64,000 nt of DNA, from assembly GCF_902499115.1 (NCBI RefSeq), contig NZ_CABVPN010000008.1, positions 62,001 to 126,000 of the forward strand. The letters run 5' to 3'. This stretch comes from Burkholderia diffusa. Its GTDB lineage: Bacteria; Pseudomonadota; Gammaproteobacteria; Burkholderiales; Burkholderiaceae. Shown here piece by piece: positions 36,451-46,357 of the stretch. The notes below the pieces were generated by a model. It saw nothing but the letters and a program-made list of their open reading frames with translations, was not told the DNA's origin and did not search any database. Made by a program: the position numbers and the translations under genes. Position 1 is the stretch's first letter. Each line of letters starts with the position of its first letter.

Positions 36451-37062
36451 TCAATGCTCGACGTCCGCGACACCGAACGTCCGCATTTTCCATCCCAGCC
36501 GCACCGCAAGCATGCGCGTCGTGAAGCCCGCCGCCAGCGCGACCACCGACGCCAACCCGGCATCGATGCCGAGATGCTGGATCCCGACGTACAGCGTGCC
36601 CGTGAAGAACGCGACGCTCGCATACAGTTCCTCGCGCAGGATCAGCGGCATCTCGTTGCACAGCAGGTCGCGCAGCATTCCGCCGCAGACACCCGTGATC
36701 GCGCCGGCCAGCACGACGATGATCGGCGCGGCGCCCGTCGACGCGCCGATATCGCAGCCGATGATCGTGAACGCTGCGAGACCGATCGCGTCGACCGTGA
36801 CGAACAGCGTCTTCATCCGCGCGACGTACCGCGCGGCCCATGACGCGACGGTCGCCGCGGCGAGCGTGATCACGAGGTACTCGGGATGCGCGATCCAGCC
36901 GAGCGGATAGTGGCCGAGCAGCACGTCGCGCACCGTGCCGCCACCGAGCGCCGTCACCGCGCCGACGAGCGCGAGCCCGAAGCGGTCCATCCCGCGCCGC
37001 ATGCCCATCAGCGCGCCCGACATCGCCTCCGCGACGATCGCGATCAGATAAAGCGTATGCAT
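36451..37062 (-). CDS. TRIC-type/UPF0126 cation channel protein
   Basis: Inner-membrane protein of 203 aa with seven hydrophobic segments in two internally similar halves, each with a glycine-rich motif (ALGGGTVRDVLLGHYPLGW in the first, GVCGGMLRDLLCNEMPLIL in the second). This is the bacterial trimeric intracellular cation channel family (YadS/YicG-like, K+-permeable). The start is the ATG at 37062, 8 nt after the stop of the penicillin-binding protein gene, so the two are co-transcribed. Confidence 0.88.
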   Translation of the reverse strand: MHTLYLIAIVAEAMSGALMGMRRGMDRFGLALVGAVTALGGGTVRDVLLGHYPLGWIAHPEYLVITLAAATVASWAARYVARMKTLFVTVDAIGLAAFTIIGCDIGASTGAAPIIVVLAGAITGVCGGMLRDLLCNEMPLILREELYASVAFFTGTLYVGIQHLGIDAGLASVVALAAGFTTRMLAVRLGWKMRTFGVADVEH

Positions 37063-37070
37063 CGCGCGCC

Positions 37071-39194
37071 TCAGTCCTGGGTACGGAACAGGTCGAGCAC
37101 GCGTTCGCGCTCGGCCGCATCGACGGCTGCGGGCATCGGTTCGTCGGGCTTGCCCTTCTCGCCCGATGCATCCGGCGCCTCGGAGGCCGGTGCGCCGCCG
37201 CACGCGAAGCGGCTGCGGATGAACGGCGGCACGTCTGCCGTGCACGTGCCGCGCGTGTATTCGGCGTACACGAAATCACCGTCGACGAGCGCGACGTCCT
37301 GCGGCGGCGTCGCATCGACCGGCGTGCGTCCGTCGACGGCCGTCTTCATGTAGTCGAGCCAGACCGGCAGCGCGAGCGTCGCGCCGGTCGCGCGTCCCAT
37401 CGGGCGCGGCGTGTCGTAGCCGAGCCACGCGACCGCGACGATCCCCGACGAGTAGCCAGCGAACCAGACGTCCTTCGATCCGTTCGACGTGCCCGTCTTG
37501 CCGGCCGCGTCGTCGCGACGCAATGCGAGCGCGCCACGCGCGGTGCCGGCCTTCACGACGTCGCGCAGCATGCTGTCCATCACGAACGCGTTGCGCGCCG
37601 ACACGACGCGCGCGCCTTCAGGCGTCGTCGCCTCGTACATCGCGCCGCCGTGACGCTGCTTCACCGACAGGATCAGGCGCGGCTCCATCCGCGTCCCGCC
37701 GTTCGCGAACACGCTGTATGCGCTCGCGAGTTCGAGCGGCGTCACCGCGCCCGCGCCGAGCGCGAGCGGCAGCGACGCCGGATTGCGCTGCGCGTCGAAA
37801 CCAAAATGCACCGCGTGCTGCTGCACGTAGCGCGCGTCGGCGGCCTGCATCAGGCTGACCGCAACCAGGTTCTTCGAGCGCACGAGCCCGCGCCGCACCG
37901 GAATGAAGCCCTCGTAGCGGTTGCCGAAATTGCGTGGGCGCCACGGCCGCGCGCCGGTTTCCTCATGGGTGAGCGTGCGCTGCGTGTCGTCGACCAGCAC
38001 GCCCGGAAAGTAGCCCTTCTCCAGCGCCGCCGAATAGACGAATGGCTTGAAGCTCGAACCCGGCTGGCGATACGCCTGCAGCGCATGGTCGAACACGTTG
38101 CGGTTGAAATCCGCGCCGCCGACGAGCGCGAGCATGTCGCCCGTCGCCGCATCCAGCGACACGAGCGCGCCTTCGAGCCCGTTGCGCGCATCGCGCTTCG
38201 TGCCCGGCTGCCGGCTCAGCGTGCGCTGGAGCGCGGCTTCGGCCGCGCGCTGGTCGCGCATCGAGATCGTCGTGGTCACGTCGAGGCCGAGCGTATAGGC
38301 GTCGTCGCGAAAGCGCTCGACCATCATCCGGCGCGCGCGCTCCGCGACGTACGGCGCCGCGATGATGCCGGGCGGCGGCGTGGTCGCCAGCGCGATCGGC
38401 ATGTCGGCCGCGGCGCGATACGTCGCGTCGTCGAGCTCGCCGAGCGCATGCATGCGGCCGAGCACGTAGTTGCGCCGCGCGGTCGCGCGCGCCGGATTGA
38501 CGACCGGATTGAACGCGGACGGCGCCTTCGGCAATCCGGCGAGCACGGCCGCTTCGCCCGCGCTCAGCGCGTCGAGCGGCTTGCCGAAATACACATTCGC
38601 GGCCGCCGCGAACCCATACGCGCGCTCGCCGAGATAGATCTGGTTCATGTAAAGCTCGAGCAGCTTGTCCTTGCTGTACTCGCGCTCGAGCTTGATGGCC
38701 ATCAGGATCTCGGCGAGCTTGCGGCTCAGCACCTTGTCGCGCGTCAGGTAGAAGTTGCGCGCGACCTGCATCGTGATCGTGCTGCCGCCCTGCCCCGGCT
38801 GTCCCGTCACGACGTTCGCGAACGTTGCGCGCGCGAGGCCGCCGATATCGATCGCACCGTGCTGGTAGAACTTCGCGTCCTCGGCCGCGAGCAGCGCGTG
38901 CCGCATGAGCGGCGGAATGCGTTCGAGCGGCACGAACTCGCGGCGCTCGACGCCGTACTCGGCCAGCAGCTCGCCATCGCGCGAGAAAATCCGCAGCGGC
39001 AGCGCGGGACGATAGACGGCCAGGTGCTCGACGGATGGCAGCTGCGTCCAGATGCGGTGGATCGTCCATGCGCCGATGCCCGCGCACGCGAGCGTCAGGC
39101 CGACCAGCGCACCCGCGAGCATGCGCCATGCACGGCGCGGCGACGTAGGAGGCGGTGCCGGTGGCGGCGGAAGATTGGCTGGGTGATCGGTCAT
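37071..39194 (-). CDS. Class A penicillin-binding protein (PBP1A type)
   Basis: Bifunctional peptidoglycan synthase of 707 aa. After a proline-rich cytoplasmic start and one membrane anchor (MLAGALVGLTLACAGIGAW) comes the GT51 glycosyltransferase domain with the catalytic glutamate in AEDAKFYQHGAIDIGGLAR and GGSTITMQVARNFYLT. The transpeptidase domain has SxxK in GSSFKPFVYSAAL, SxN in RSKNLVAVSL and KTGTSNGSKDVWFAGYSSG. It is shorter than E. coli PBP1A, lacking most of the OB insert. The start has an AAGGAG site. It polymerises and cross-links glycan chains in the periplasm. Confidence 0.92.
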   Translation of the reverse strand: MTDHPANLPPPPAPPPTSPRRAWRMLAGALVGLTLACAGIGAWTIHRIWTQLPSVEHLAVYRPALPLRIFSRDGELLAEYGVERREFVPLERIPPLMRHALLAAEDAKFYQHGAIDIGGLARATFANVVTGQPGQGGSTITMQVARNFYLTRDKVLSRKLAEILMAIKLEREYSKDKLLELYMNQIYLGERAYGFAAAANVYFGKPLDALSAGEAAVLAGLPKAPSAFNPVVNPARATARRNYVLGRMHALGELDDATYRAAADMPIALATTPPPGIIAAPYVAERARRMMVERFRDDAYTLGLDVTTTISMRDQRAAEAALQRTLSRQPGTKRDARNGLEGALVSLDAATGDMLALVGGADFNRNVFDHALQAYRQPGSSFKPFVYSAALEKGYFPGVLVDDTQRTLTHEETGARPWRPRNFGNRYEGFIPVRRGLVRSKNLVAVSLMQAADARYVQQHAVHFGFDAQRNPASLPLALGAGAVTPLELASAYSVFANGGTRMEPRLILSVKQRHGGAMYEATTPEGARVVSARNAFVMDSMLRDVVKAGTARGALALRRDDAAGKTGTSNGSKDVWFAGYSSGIVAVAWLGYDTPRPMGRATGATLALPVWLDYMKTAVDGRTPVDATPPQDVALVDGDFVYAEYTRGTCTADVPPFIRSRFACGGAPASEAPDASGEKGKPDEPMPAAVDAAERERVLDLFRTQD

Positions 39195-39404
39195 GCAGGC
39201 TCCTTCTTCAATGCGGCGAACGCGGGCGCGCAACAGGCGCCCGTCGGTCACGGAAGGCGCGCATTGTCGAAGGGATGCCGGGATACCGGAACATTCTTTA
39301 GCCTAAGTTTTGCTAGCTAAATTTTATTTAGGAAGGGTTGCGCGGGCAGCTGTGCCGGGCGAACCGCGCGGCGCACGAGCCAGTTCGCCTGTACCATCGT
39401 CTGC

Positions 39405-40199
39405 ATGTTCGACACGTACCTGCGCCTGTGGGACCTCGTTCCCGACGGCGGCCCGATCCTGACCGCGAGCGGCGGCGTGCTGCCCGTCGTCTGGCACGCG
39501 CGGCCCGCGATGCTGAAGGTCGCGACCTGCGACGAGGAGCGCCGAGGCAATGCGCTGATGACCTGGTGGAACGGGGATGGCGCCGCGCGCGTGTGGCTGC
39601 ACGACAGCGACGCGGTGCTGCTCGAACGCGCGCAACCGGCACCCACGCTCATCGGCCTGTCCGTCGCGGGCCACGACGACGATACGATCCGGATCGCATG
39701 CCGCGTGGTCGCGCGGCTGCATGCGCATCGCGCACCGGCAACGCCCGAGGTCGTGCCGCTGACTGACTGGTTCCACGCGCTGCAGTCGCACGACACGGGC
39801 GATGACACGCTGCGGCGTTCGGCCGCGACGGCGCACCGGCTGCTGGCCGCGCCGCCCGTCGACGAAGTCGTGCTGCACGGCGACATCCATCACGGCAACG
39901 TGCTGCACTTCGGCGATCGCGGCTGGCTGGCGATCGACCCGAAGGGGCTGCGCGGCGACCGCGCGTTCGATTACGCGAACCTGTTCTGCAATCCCGCGCA
40001 CGACATCGCCGTCGATCCCGCCCGCTTCGCGCGGCGCTGCGCGCTCGTCGCCGAGGCCGCGCAACTCGACCGCCGCAGGTTGCTGCAGTGGATCCTCGCC
40101 TGGGCCGGCTTGTCTGCGGTCTGGCCGATGGAGGACGACCTGCCGCCCGATACGCGTGTGCAGGTCGCGAGGATGGCTGCCTCGGCGCTCGACGAGTAG
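39405..40199 (+). CDS. APH(6)-like small-molecule kinase
   Basis: Protein of 264 aa of the aminoglycoside/hydroxyurea kinase family (PF04655, streptomycin 6-phosphotransferase relatives). The catalytic loop VLHGDIHHGNVLHFGD and the Mg site WLAIDPKGLRGDRAFDYAN are intact. The N-terminal nucleotide lobe carries PAMLKVATCDEERRGN with the ATP-binding lysine. It could phosphorylate streptomycin or hydroxyurea, but such kinases in environmental bacteria often have other substrates. Resistance is an inference. It is monocistronic, and its terminator is shared with the convergent gene. Confidence 0.85.
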   Translation: MFDTYLRLWDLVPDGGPILTASGGVLPVVWHARPAMLKVATCDEERRGNALMTWWNGDGAARVWLHDSDAVLLERAQPAPTLIGLSVAGHDDDTIRIACRVVARLHAHRAPATPEVVPLTDWFHALQSHDTGDDTLRRSAATAHRLLAAPPVDEVVLHGDIHHGNVLHFGDRGWLAIDPKGLRGDRAFDYANLFCNPAHDIAVDPARFARRCALVAEAAQLDRRRLLQWILAWAGLSAVWPMEDDLPPDTRVQVARMAASALDE

Positions 40200-40250
40200 C
40201 GTGCGACGGCCGTCACCCCGTCGGCTGCATCGCATGGCAGCGCCCATGAA

Positions 40251-40280
40251 AAAACCCGCCGGCATGCACCAGCGGGTTTT
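40251..40280. terminator. Bidirectional terminator between the kinase and allE genes
   Basis: AAAACCCGC/GCGGGTTTT (40251-40259/40272-40280) with flanking A and T runs suits both convergent genes. Confidence 0.8.
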
Positions 40281-40301
40281 CGTGTCCGACGTGTGCGACG
40301 C

Positions 40302-41138
<837 letters not shown>

Positions 41139-41841
41139 AAAGCATCCAGGCAATGGGTTGGTCCGGCCCCGGGTGGCAACGGCAGGCGCGGCACGCGTGT
41201 GGGGCACGCATGCGGCGGCGGGACATCGCTGCCGGGGTGGCTTGAAAGCGCGGGCGCCTTCGTTCGGTCGGCCAGGCTTCGCGACGGGCCCGCCCGGTTC
41301 AGCGGGCGGGGGCGAGCCATGCTTGCGGGTCCGGCGGCCGGGCCGCGGACACTCGGGGTCATGCGGCGGGGCACGGGGGACGGCACGGTTCGATTCCGTA
41401 CGCGGGCAGCGCTGACGATAGCGAAGTCGATCCCGATCGACCAATTAAATGTTGCGATGACATCCATTCGATTTCGCACTACCCGCCATGGCGCGCGATG
41501 GCCCGTGAACGCGTGCCGCGGACACGTCCGCGCATCAGGGAAATCCTGATGACCGGGCGGCAACGCGTCGATCGACGAGTGCGAAATGAGGATGACCGAA
41601 CCTGCGCGGCTGCATGTCGATGCAACTGGCGATGTCGTCTACAAGCGGGAAAGGTGAAGCGGGAGAGAGCGTGCCAACCCGTCGAGCGGGGCCGGGCATG
41701 GACTGCCGGAGAGGGTGAAGGGCCGCTGGTCTTGCCGGCGACGGCGGCCCGGCTGAGGCCGCCGGGCCGGCTGTCGGATCGGGTGCCGACGTGCCGGGCG
41801 CGCAGGTGCGCAAGCCGCGCACCGTGCCGCGCCCGCGGCGA
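41139..41841. other. Long intergenic region without a supported gene
   Basis: About 700 bp upstream of allE and downstream of the glycine-zipper gene. Several long frames exist, but their arginine-rich composition is that expected of random high-GC sequence, and none has a family signature. The stretch 41440-41480, with lower GC, may include the allE promoter. Confidence 0.5.
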
Positions 41842-42279
41842 TCAGTCCCAGTCGCGGTGGTGGCGATGCTTGCGGTGACGATAGCCGCGATCGCCGTGAT
41901 CGCGTTCGTACGAGCTGCGCGACATGTTGCCGCCCAGCGCCGCGCCCGCGCCACCGCCGACGGCCGCGCCCAGCAGACCGCCCGTGCGGCCGCCCATTGC
42001 GTTGCCGGCTGCAGTGCCTGCGCCGCCGCCGAGGGCGCCGCCGATGATTGCGCCGGTGCGCTCGCGACGGTTCGACGTCACGGCACCACCCGCGCCGCCG
42101 CCGATCGCGCCGCCGATGACGGAGCCGGTGCTGCCACCGACCGCGCCACCGACCGCTGCGCCGGCAACCCCGCCGAGCGCGCCGCCAAGCGCATTGTTCA
42201 GGTCACCGGCCATTGCCGGCAGTGCGGTCGCGCCGGTCAACGCGGCGACGACGAGAGCGGGGGCGATTTTCTTCCACAT
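41842..42279 (-). CDS. Glycine-zipper exported protein
   Basis: Protein of 145 aa with a signal peptide (WKKIAPALVVAALTGATALPAMAG). The mature part is a long run of GxxxG-type glycine zippers (GGAIGGGAGGAV, GGALGGGAGTAAGNAMGG) that form membrane-spanning or oligomerising helices, followed by a very basic, histidine-rich tail (RDHGDRGYRHRKHRHHRDWD) that might bind metal or polyanions. Relatives are small periplasmic/outer-membrane proteins of unknown function, often stress-linked. Confidence 0.78.
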   Translation of the reverse strand: MWKKIAPALVVAALTGATALPAMAGDLNNALGGALGGVAGAAVGGAVGGSTGSVIGGAIGGGAGGAVTSNRRERTGAIIGGALGGGAGTAAGNAMGGRTGGLLGAAVGGGAGAALGGNMSRSSYERDHGDRGYRHRKHRHHRDWD

Positions 42280-42655
42280 TCCCGTATTCTTCCTTGTTCG
42301 CAATCTGGTTATCGAAAGTCCGCTCGATACGACGATCTGAATCGATCGACGTCGATGCCGGCATTGTGCCGAATCCCGGACCAATTCATTTCAATGAGCT
42401 TGCGGCGAAGAATAGCACCGGTCGAGCCGGCTTGCCGTCGACATTCTGGTAACAAGTTGTTTACCGGAAGAGGACCGGAAAAGGTTGCCGGAAACCGCCG
42501 CCAAAGCACGCCGGCAGGGGCTCCGGCCCTGGTCGAGCCCCGTTTTTCGGCAATGCCGAACGTGCCCGTCGCGCGGGTTCGGACACACGTGGCAACACAT
42601 CGGAGGCGCGCCGCGAGCCGGCGGCATCGCCCGGGTCGTTCAGGCCAAACGAGGG
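42280..42655. other. Intergenic region between two leftward genes
   Basis: About 375 bp between the isoprenylcysteine methyltransferase-like gene and the glycine-zipper gene. It must contain the promoter of the glycine-zipper gene; nothing else is recognised. Confidence 0.5.
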
Positions 42656-43315
42656 TCAGTACACACCCGGAATCAGTCGCCAGGTGTGCGCGCAGTACGC
42701 GTCGTATTCGGCGCCGAATTGCGCGCGCAGCAGCGCCTCCTCGGAACGGATGCGCGCGACGAGCGGGATCATCGTCAACGCGACGAGCAGCAGCCCGACG
42801 CCCGAGCGGAACGCCAACGCCCAGCCGGCCGCATTGACGAGCAGGCCGAGATAGCTCGGGTTGCGGATCCTGTGATAGATGCCGTCCGTCACCAGCGTAT
42901 GGCCGGGCTGGATCGCGACGAGCCCGCTGAAGCGCTTGCCGAGCACGAACACGGGCCAGATGCGCAGCACGCCGCCCGCGACGTACAGCACGACGCCGAT
43001 CCAGCGCACCGTGGCGCCGCCGAAGGTCCACACGTCGAGCCGGTCGGTCAGCGCCGGCACATACGCGAGCAGCAACCCGCTGGCGCCGAAGGCCGCGAGC
43101 ACCCAGCGATTGTCGCGGTTCTCGCGCTCGCCGGCGCTCAGGTTGCCCTCGGTCAACAACGCGACAGCGGCCAGCGCGAGCGTTGCGACGGCGATGACGG
43201 TCAGTTGCGGATGCGAGAAGAAGGCGGCAAACCCACCGATGCCGAGCACGGCGAGCCCGAGATAGACGAGCGTGGAGACGCTCGCAGCGATTGCGAACTT
43301 GCGCGTAACGGCCAT
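42656..43315 (-). CDS. Isoprenylcysteine carboxyl methyltransferase-like membrane protein
   Basis: Integral membrane protein of 219 aa with about five or six hydrophobic segments. The C-terminal part has the PEMT/ICMT cofactor motif: GHTLVTDGIYHRIRNPSYLG, followed by the helix hairpin and EEALLRAQFGAEYDAYCAHT. Bacterial members methylate unknown lipids or small molecules with SAM. The ATG at 43315 is the start; the longer upstream frame overlaps a different gene region and is not credible. Confidence 0.82.
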   Translation of the reverse strand: MAVTRKFAIAASVSTLVYLGLAVLGIGGFAAFFSHPQLTVIAVATLALAAVALLTEGNLSAGERENRDNRWVLAAFGASGLLLAYVPALTDRLDVWTFGGATVRWIGVVLYVAGGVLRIWPVFVLGKRFSGLVAIQPGHTLVTDGIYHRIRNPSYLGLLVNAAGWALAFRSGVGLLLVALTMIPLVARIRSEEALLRAQFGAEYDAYCAHTWRLIPGVY

Positions 43316-43479
43316 GGCTTGCCTCGCCGGAGGGGGCTTTCCTGTGAAGTATAGGAACCCGGGCGGGCGATGCGCACGCGAGCCGTCATGCGGCGCGCGA
43401 GTTTTCCCTGCGAGAGGCGGCGGCGCGTCGAACGACGCGCTCGATCGACGTGCGGGCGGCGCCCGCGGCCGCCGCCCGG

Positions 43480-43644
43480 TCAGCGAATGCGGAAGTTGCC
43501 GCCGATTCCGACGCTGACCGGCGGTGCGTAATAGGCCGGCGCATAGCCGTAGTAGGCCGGCGCGGGCGCGTAGCCGTAAGGCGGCGCGACATAGCAGCCG
43601 GACAGGCCGCCGATCAGCGCAAACGTGATGAGAACTTTGTACAT
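43480..43644 (-). CDS. Small Tyr/Pro-rich lipoprotein
   Basis: Peptide of 54 aa with a lipoprotein signal: YKVLITFALIGGLSGC, lipobox LSGC with the cysteine at residue 17. The mature part is a short YAPAPAYYGYAPAYYAPP repeat. Such peptides are common in Burkholderia envelopes and their role is unknown. It is easily missed because of its size. Confidence 0.6.
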   Translation of the reverse strand: MYKVLITFALIGGLSGCYVAPPYGYAPAPAYYGYAPAYYAPPVSVGIGGNFRIR

Positions 43645-43909
43645 GGCTCGATTCCCGGCAAGAAGGACACGTCGCATCGCGCGAAAGCCGTGCCGTCGCA
43701 GCCCTTGACGGCCGGCACGCAGAGGCAACCGGCGGCAACCGGCCCGTCCTGTCGCCCGATGCAGCAATGCGCGGAGTCTAGCGCCGGAGCCGCCAGGCCG
43801 AGTTTCGCGAGCGGTTACACGTGTTACGTGGTGTGACCGCTGAAACAGGTGCGAACGGCGTCGCCGCGCGCGCCCGCTGGCGCCGCCCGAATCACGAGCC
43901 GTCCATGCG

Positions 43910-44329
43910 TTACACGAAACGCGCGCGGATACGCTCGGCGAGCGATTCGAGCGTGGCCGCGTCGGCGATGTCGCGCGCGTGCATCCGCAGGTCGACGCCT
44001 TCCCAGCGCGGAATCACGTGGAAATGCACGTGCGGGACCGTCTGGCCCGCCGCCGCGCCGTTGAACTGGCCGATGAACACACCGTCCGGCACGAGCGCCG
44101 CGCGCACGGCCGCCGCGACGCGCTGCGTCATGCGGATGCCGGCCGCCGCCGCGTCGCCGGACAGCTCGAAGATCTGCGCGGCCGGCTCCTTCGGGATCAC
44201 GAGCACGTGACCGTCGGCCTGCGGCATGAGATCCATGATCGCGAGCGTTGCGTCGTCTTCGGCGACCTTCACGCACGGCAGTTCGCCGCGCAGGATCCGG
44301 GCGAACGGGTTGTTGTTGTCGTAGGACAT
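43910..44329 (-). CDS. HIT family nucleotide hydrolase
   Basis: Protein of 139 aa with the histidine triad near the C-terminus (HVHFHVIPR). N-terminal NPFARILRGELPCVKVAEDD, LAIMDLMPQADGHVLVIPKE and FIGQFNGAAAGQTVPHVHFH match the Hint branch that hydrolyses AMP-lysine and other nucleoside phosphoramidates. Cytoplasmic. It is a single gene, and the region upstream is long and contains a gene remnant. Confidence 0.9.
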   Translation of the reverse strand: MSYDNNNPFARILRGELPCVKVAEDDATLAIMDLMPQADGHVLVIPKEPAAQIFELSGDAAAAGIRMTQRVAAAVRAALVPDGVFIGQFNGAAAGQTVPHVHFHVIPRWEGVDLRMHARDIADAATLESLAERIRARFV

Positions 44330-44887
44330 GGCGTTTTCCGATTTTGCGATTGCGGTTTGACTGGGAACGATGCCGGACGATTATCGGCCGACGGCGGGTC
44401 GGATTTCAACTTGTCAGGCCGTGTCGCGATCGCGGTGAACAATGCATGCCGGCTCGCGTGTCGTGTCGCTCGCCGGGTGGAATATCCGGCCGTCGCCATC
44501 CGTTTATTCCGAGTGCGGGTTCGCACGGCAAGACCGCGGATCCGCGCCGGACCGATCCCAACGCGCTGGTGGTCGGCCCGACCGGCCTCGCGTACGCCCC
44601 GAACATCGACGTGCCGTATGTCGCGTCCACCGACGACAACACGAATACCGCGACGATCTGGACACTGCGTTCGGACGACAACAACGCACAATGACGCACC
44701 ACGTGGACGGGCCGAATGCGGCCCGTTCGAACCTGCGCGATCGACACATGCGATTCGCACACGCCGGGCACCATGCCGCCTGATCGACGCCGCCCGGCGT
44801 CGCCACTCCCGCGATTGCCACCGCTCGCCCGAACCTGCGACACTGCCGGATCGTTGCCGCCCGGCACGCCACCGAGGACGCTCGCGC
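44330..44887. other. Intergenic region containing a gene remnant
   Basis: About 560 bp between the HIT gene and the serine hydrolase gene. One open stretch (44520-44694) carries a recognisable protein tail; the rest shows no signals. Confidence 0.5.
44520..44694 (+). pseudogene. C-terminal remnant of an NHL/TIGR03118-type protein
   Basis: The frame ending at 44694 reads DPNALVVGPTGLAYAPNIDV, then PYVASTDDNTNTATIWTLRS, which is like the last repeat of beta-propeller proteins of the TIGR03118 type (typically VGPTGLAYDPKRDVLYVAST). No start or upstream coding sequence remains. It appears to be a decayed gene, although a short new gene cannot be excluded. Confidence 0.4.
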
Positions 44888-46291
44888 ATGACGATCCCCT
44901 TCAAATCGCTGATCCTGCGCGGCGTCGCCGTCGCGCTCGTCGCCGCGCTCGGCTATACCGGCTACATGCTGTCGCGGCTCGCCCCGATCGCGACGGGTTA
45001 TGCCGCGAAGGCGCTGTGTTCCGGCGTGTTCGTGTCGGGCCGTCCGGCCGCGTCGGTGATCGATGTCGACATCATGGCCGGCGTGCACCCGCTGCTGAAA
45101 CTGGTGCGCCCGTCGATCGATCCCGAGCATCATCGTGCCGTCGCAACGTTCGCCGGGTTCGCGCAACGCGAGGCGGACTTCCGGCCCGGGCTCGGCTGCA
45201 CGCTCGCGCTCGGGCCGTCGCCCGGTGTGCTGCCGGCCGCGCTGCCCCCCGTCCCCGATCCGCCGCCCGCGCAGGAAGCGACGCCGGCCGCACCGCCCGC
45301 CGGCATCGACGCACGCAAGCTGCAGGCCGCGCTCGACCGCGCGTTCGATGAACCCGATCCGGCGCGGCCGCGGCGCACCCGCGCGGTCGTCGTGATGTGG
45401 CGCGGCCAGGTCATCGCCGAACGCTATGCGCCCGGCTTCACGGCCGACACGCCGCTACCCGGCTGGTCGATGACGAAGACCGTCACGGCCGCGCTGGCCG
45501 GCATGCTCGTCGCGCAGCACAAGCTGTCGCCGGACGCGTCGGCGCTGCTGCCGGAATGGCGCGACAGCGGCGACCCGCGCGCGGCGATCACGCTCGACGA
45601 GCTGCTGCGGATGACGAGCGGCCTGCAATTCAACGAGGACTACGACGACCCGCTGTCCGACGTCGCCGTGATGCTGTTCACGCAGCCGGACACCGCACGC
45701 TTCGCATCGGCCAAGCCGCTCGCCGCGCGGCCCGGCACGCAGTGGTACTACTCGAGCGGCACGAGCGCGATCGTCGCACGTGTGATGCGCGAGGCGATGG
45801 GCGGCACCGAGCGCGACTACCTCGCGTTTCCGCGCCGCGCGTTGTTCGCGCCGCTCGGGATGCGCAGCGCCGTGTTCGAACCCGATGCGGCCGGCACGCT
45901 CGGCAGCGCGTCGTTCATGTATGCGAGCGCGCGCGACTGGGCGCGCTTCGGGCAGCTTCTGCTGCAGGACGGGGTGTGGGACGGGCAGCGGCGGCTCCCG
46001 GAAGGCTGGGTGCGCTACCTGACGCGCGCAACGCCGCTGTCGACGCGCGGAGAATTCGGCGCGCATCTATGGGTCAAGGTGCCAGAGCCGTTCAACGATC
46101 GCGATCCGCACGCGCGCCCACTGCCCGCCGATGCGTTTCATGCGGTCGGCCATGAAGGCCAGTTCGTGAGCGTGGTGCCGAGCCGCAAGCTGGTGGTCGT
46201 GCGGCTCGGTCTGTCGCGGCCGGAATCCGCGTGGAATCACGAGGCGTTTCTCGCGCGCGTGCTCGAGGCCGTACCGGCATCCGGCACGTGA
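44888..46291 (+). CDS. Class C beta-lactamase-fold serine hydrolase
   Basis: Protein of 467 aa. One N-terminal hydrophobic helix (LILRGVAVALVAALGYTGYM) anchors it in the membrane. The catalytic domain starts near residue 150 and shows the SxxK nucleophile motif SMTKTVTAALAGM, the YxN-equivalent tyrosine in WYYSSGTSAIVARVM and the HxG motif GHEGQFVSVVPS in place of KTG. This points to the 6-aminohexanoate-dimer hydrolase (NylB-like)/esterase group rather than true beta-lactamases. The proline/alanine-rich linker at about 110-140 is unusual. Substrate unknown. Confidence 0.85.
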   Translation: MTIPFKSLILRGVAVALVAALGYTGYMLSRLAPIATGYAAKALCSGVFVSGRPAASVIDVDIMAGVHPLLKLVRPSIDPEHHRAVATFAGFAQREADFRPGLGCTLALGPSPGVLPAALPPVPDPPPAQEATPAAPPAGIDARKLQAALDRAFDEPDPARPRRTRAVVVMWRGQVIAERYAPGFTADTPLPGWSMTKTVTAALAGMLVAQHKLSPDASALLPEWRDSGDPRAAITLDELLRMTSGLQFNEDYDDPLSDVAVMLFTQPDTARFASAKPLAARPGTQWYYSSGTSAIVARVMREAMGGTERDYLAFPRRALFAPLGMRSAVFEPDAAGTLGSASFMYASARDWARFGQLLLQDGVWDGQRRLPEGWVRYLTRATPLSTRGEFGAHLWVKVPEPFNDRDPHARPLPADAFHAVGHEGQFVSVVPSRKLVVVRLGLSRPESAWNHEAFLARVLEAVPASGT

Positions 46292-46357
46292 CGTGCCGCG
46301 GGGAGGCAGCGTTGCGGCGGCAGTCACGTCGCCGCGACGCGCGTGAGATGCAATGCG

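Noticed and set aside
41139..41841. Several open frames upstream of allE
   Set aside because: No ribosome site, no family resemblance, composition of random high-GC DNA.
43316..43738. Upstream extension of the isoprenylcysteine methyltransferase-like gene
   Set aside because: It overlaps the small lipoprotein gene in another frame and has no membrane or domain signal.
43979..44887. 300-residue N-terminal extension of the serine hydrolase
   Set aside because: It runs antisense through the HIT gene; the ATG at 44888 starts the natural signal-anchor helix.
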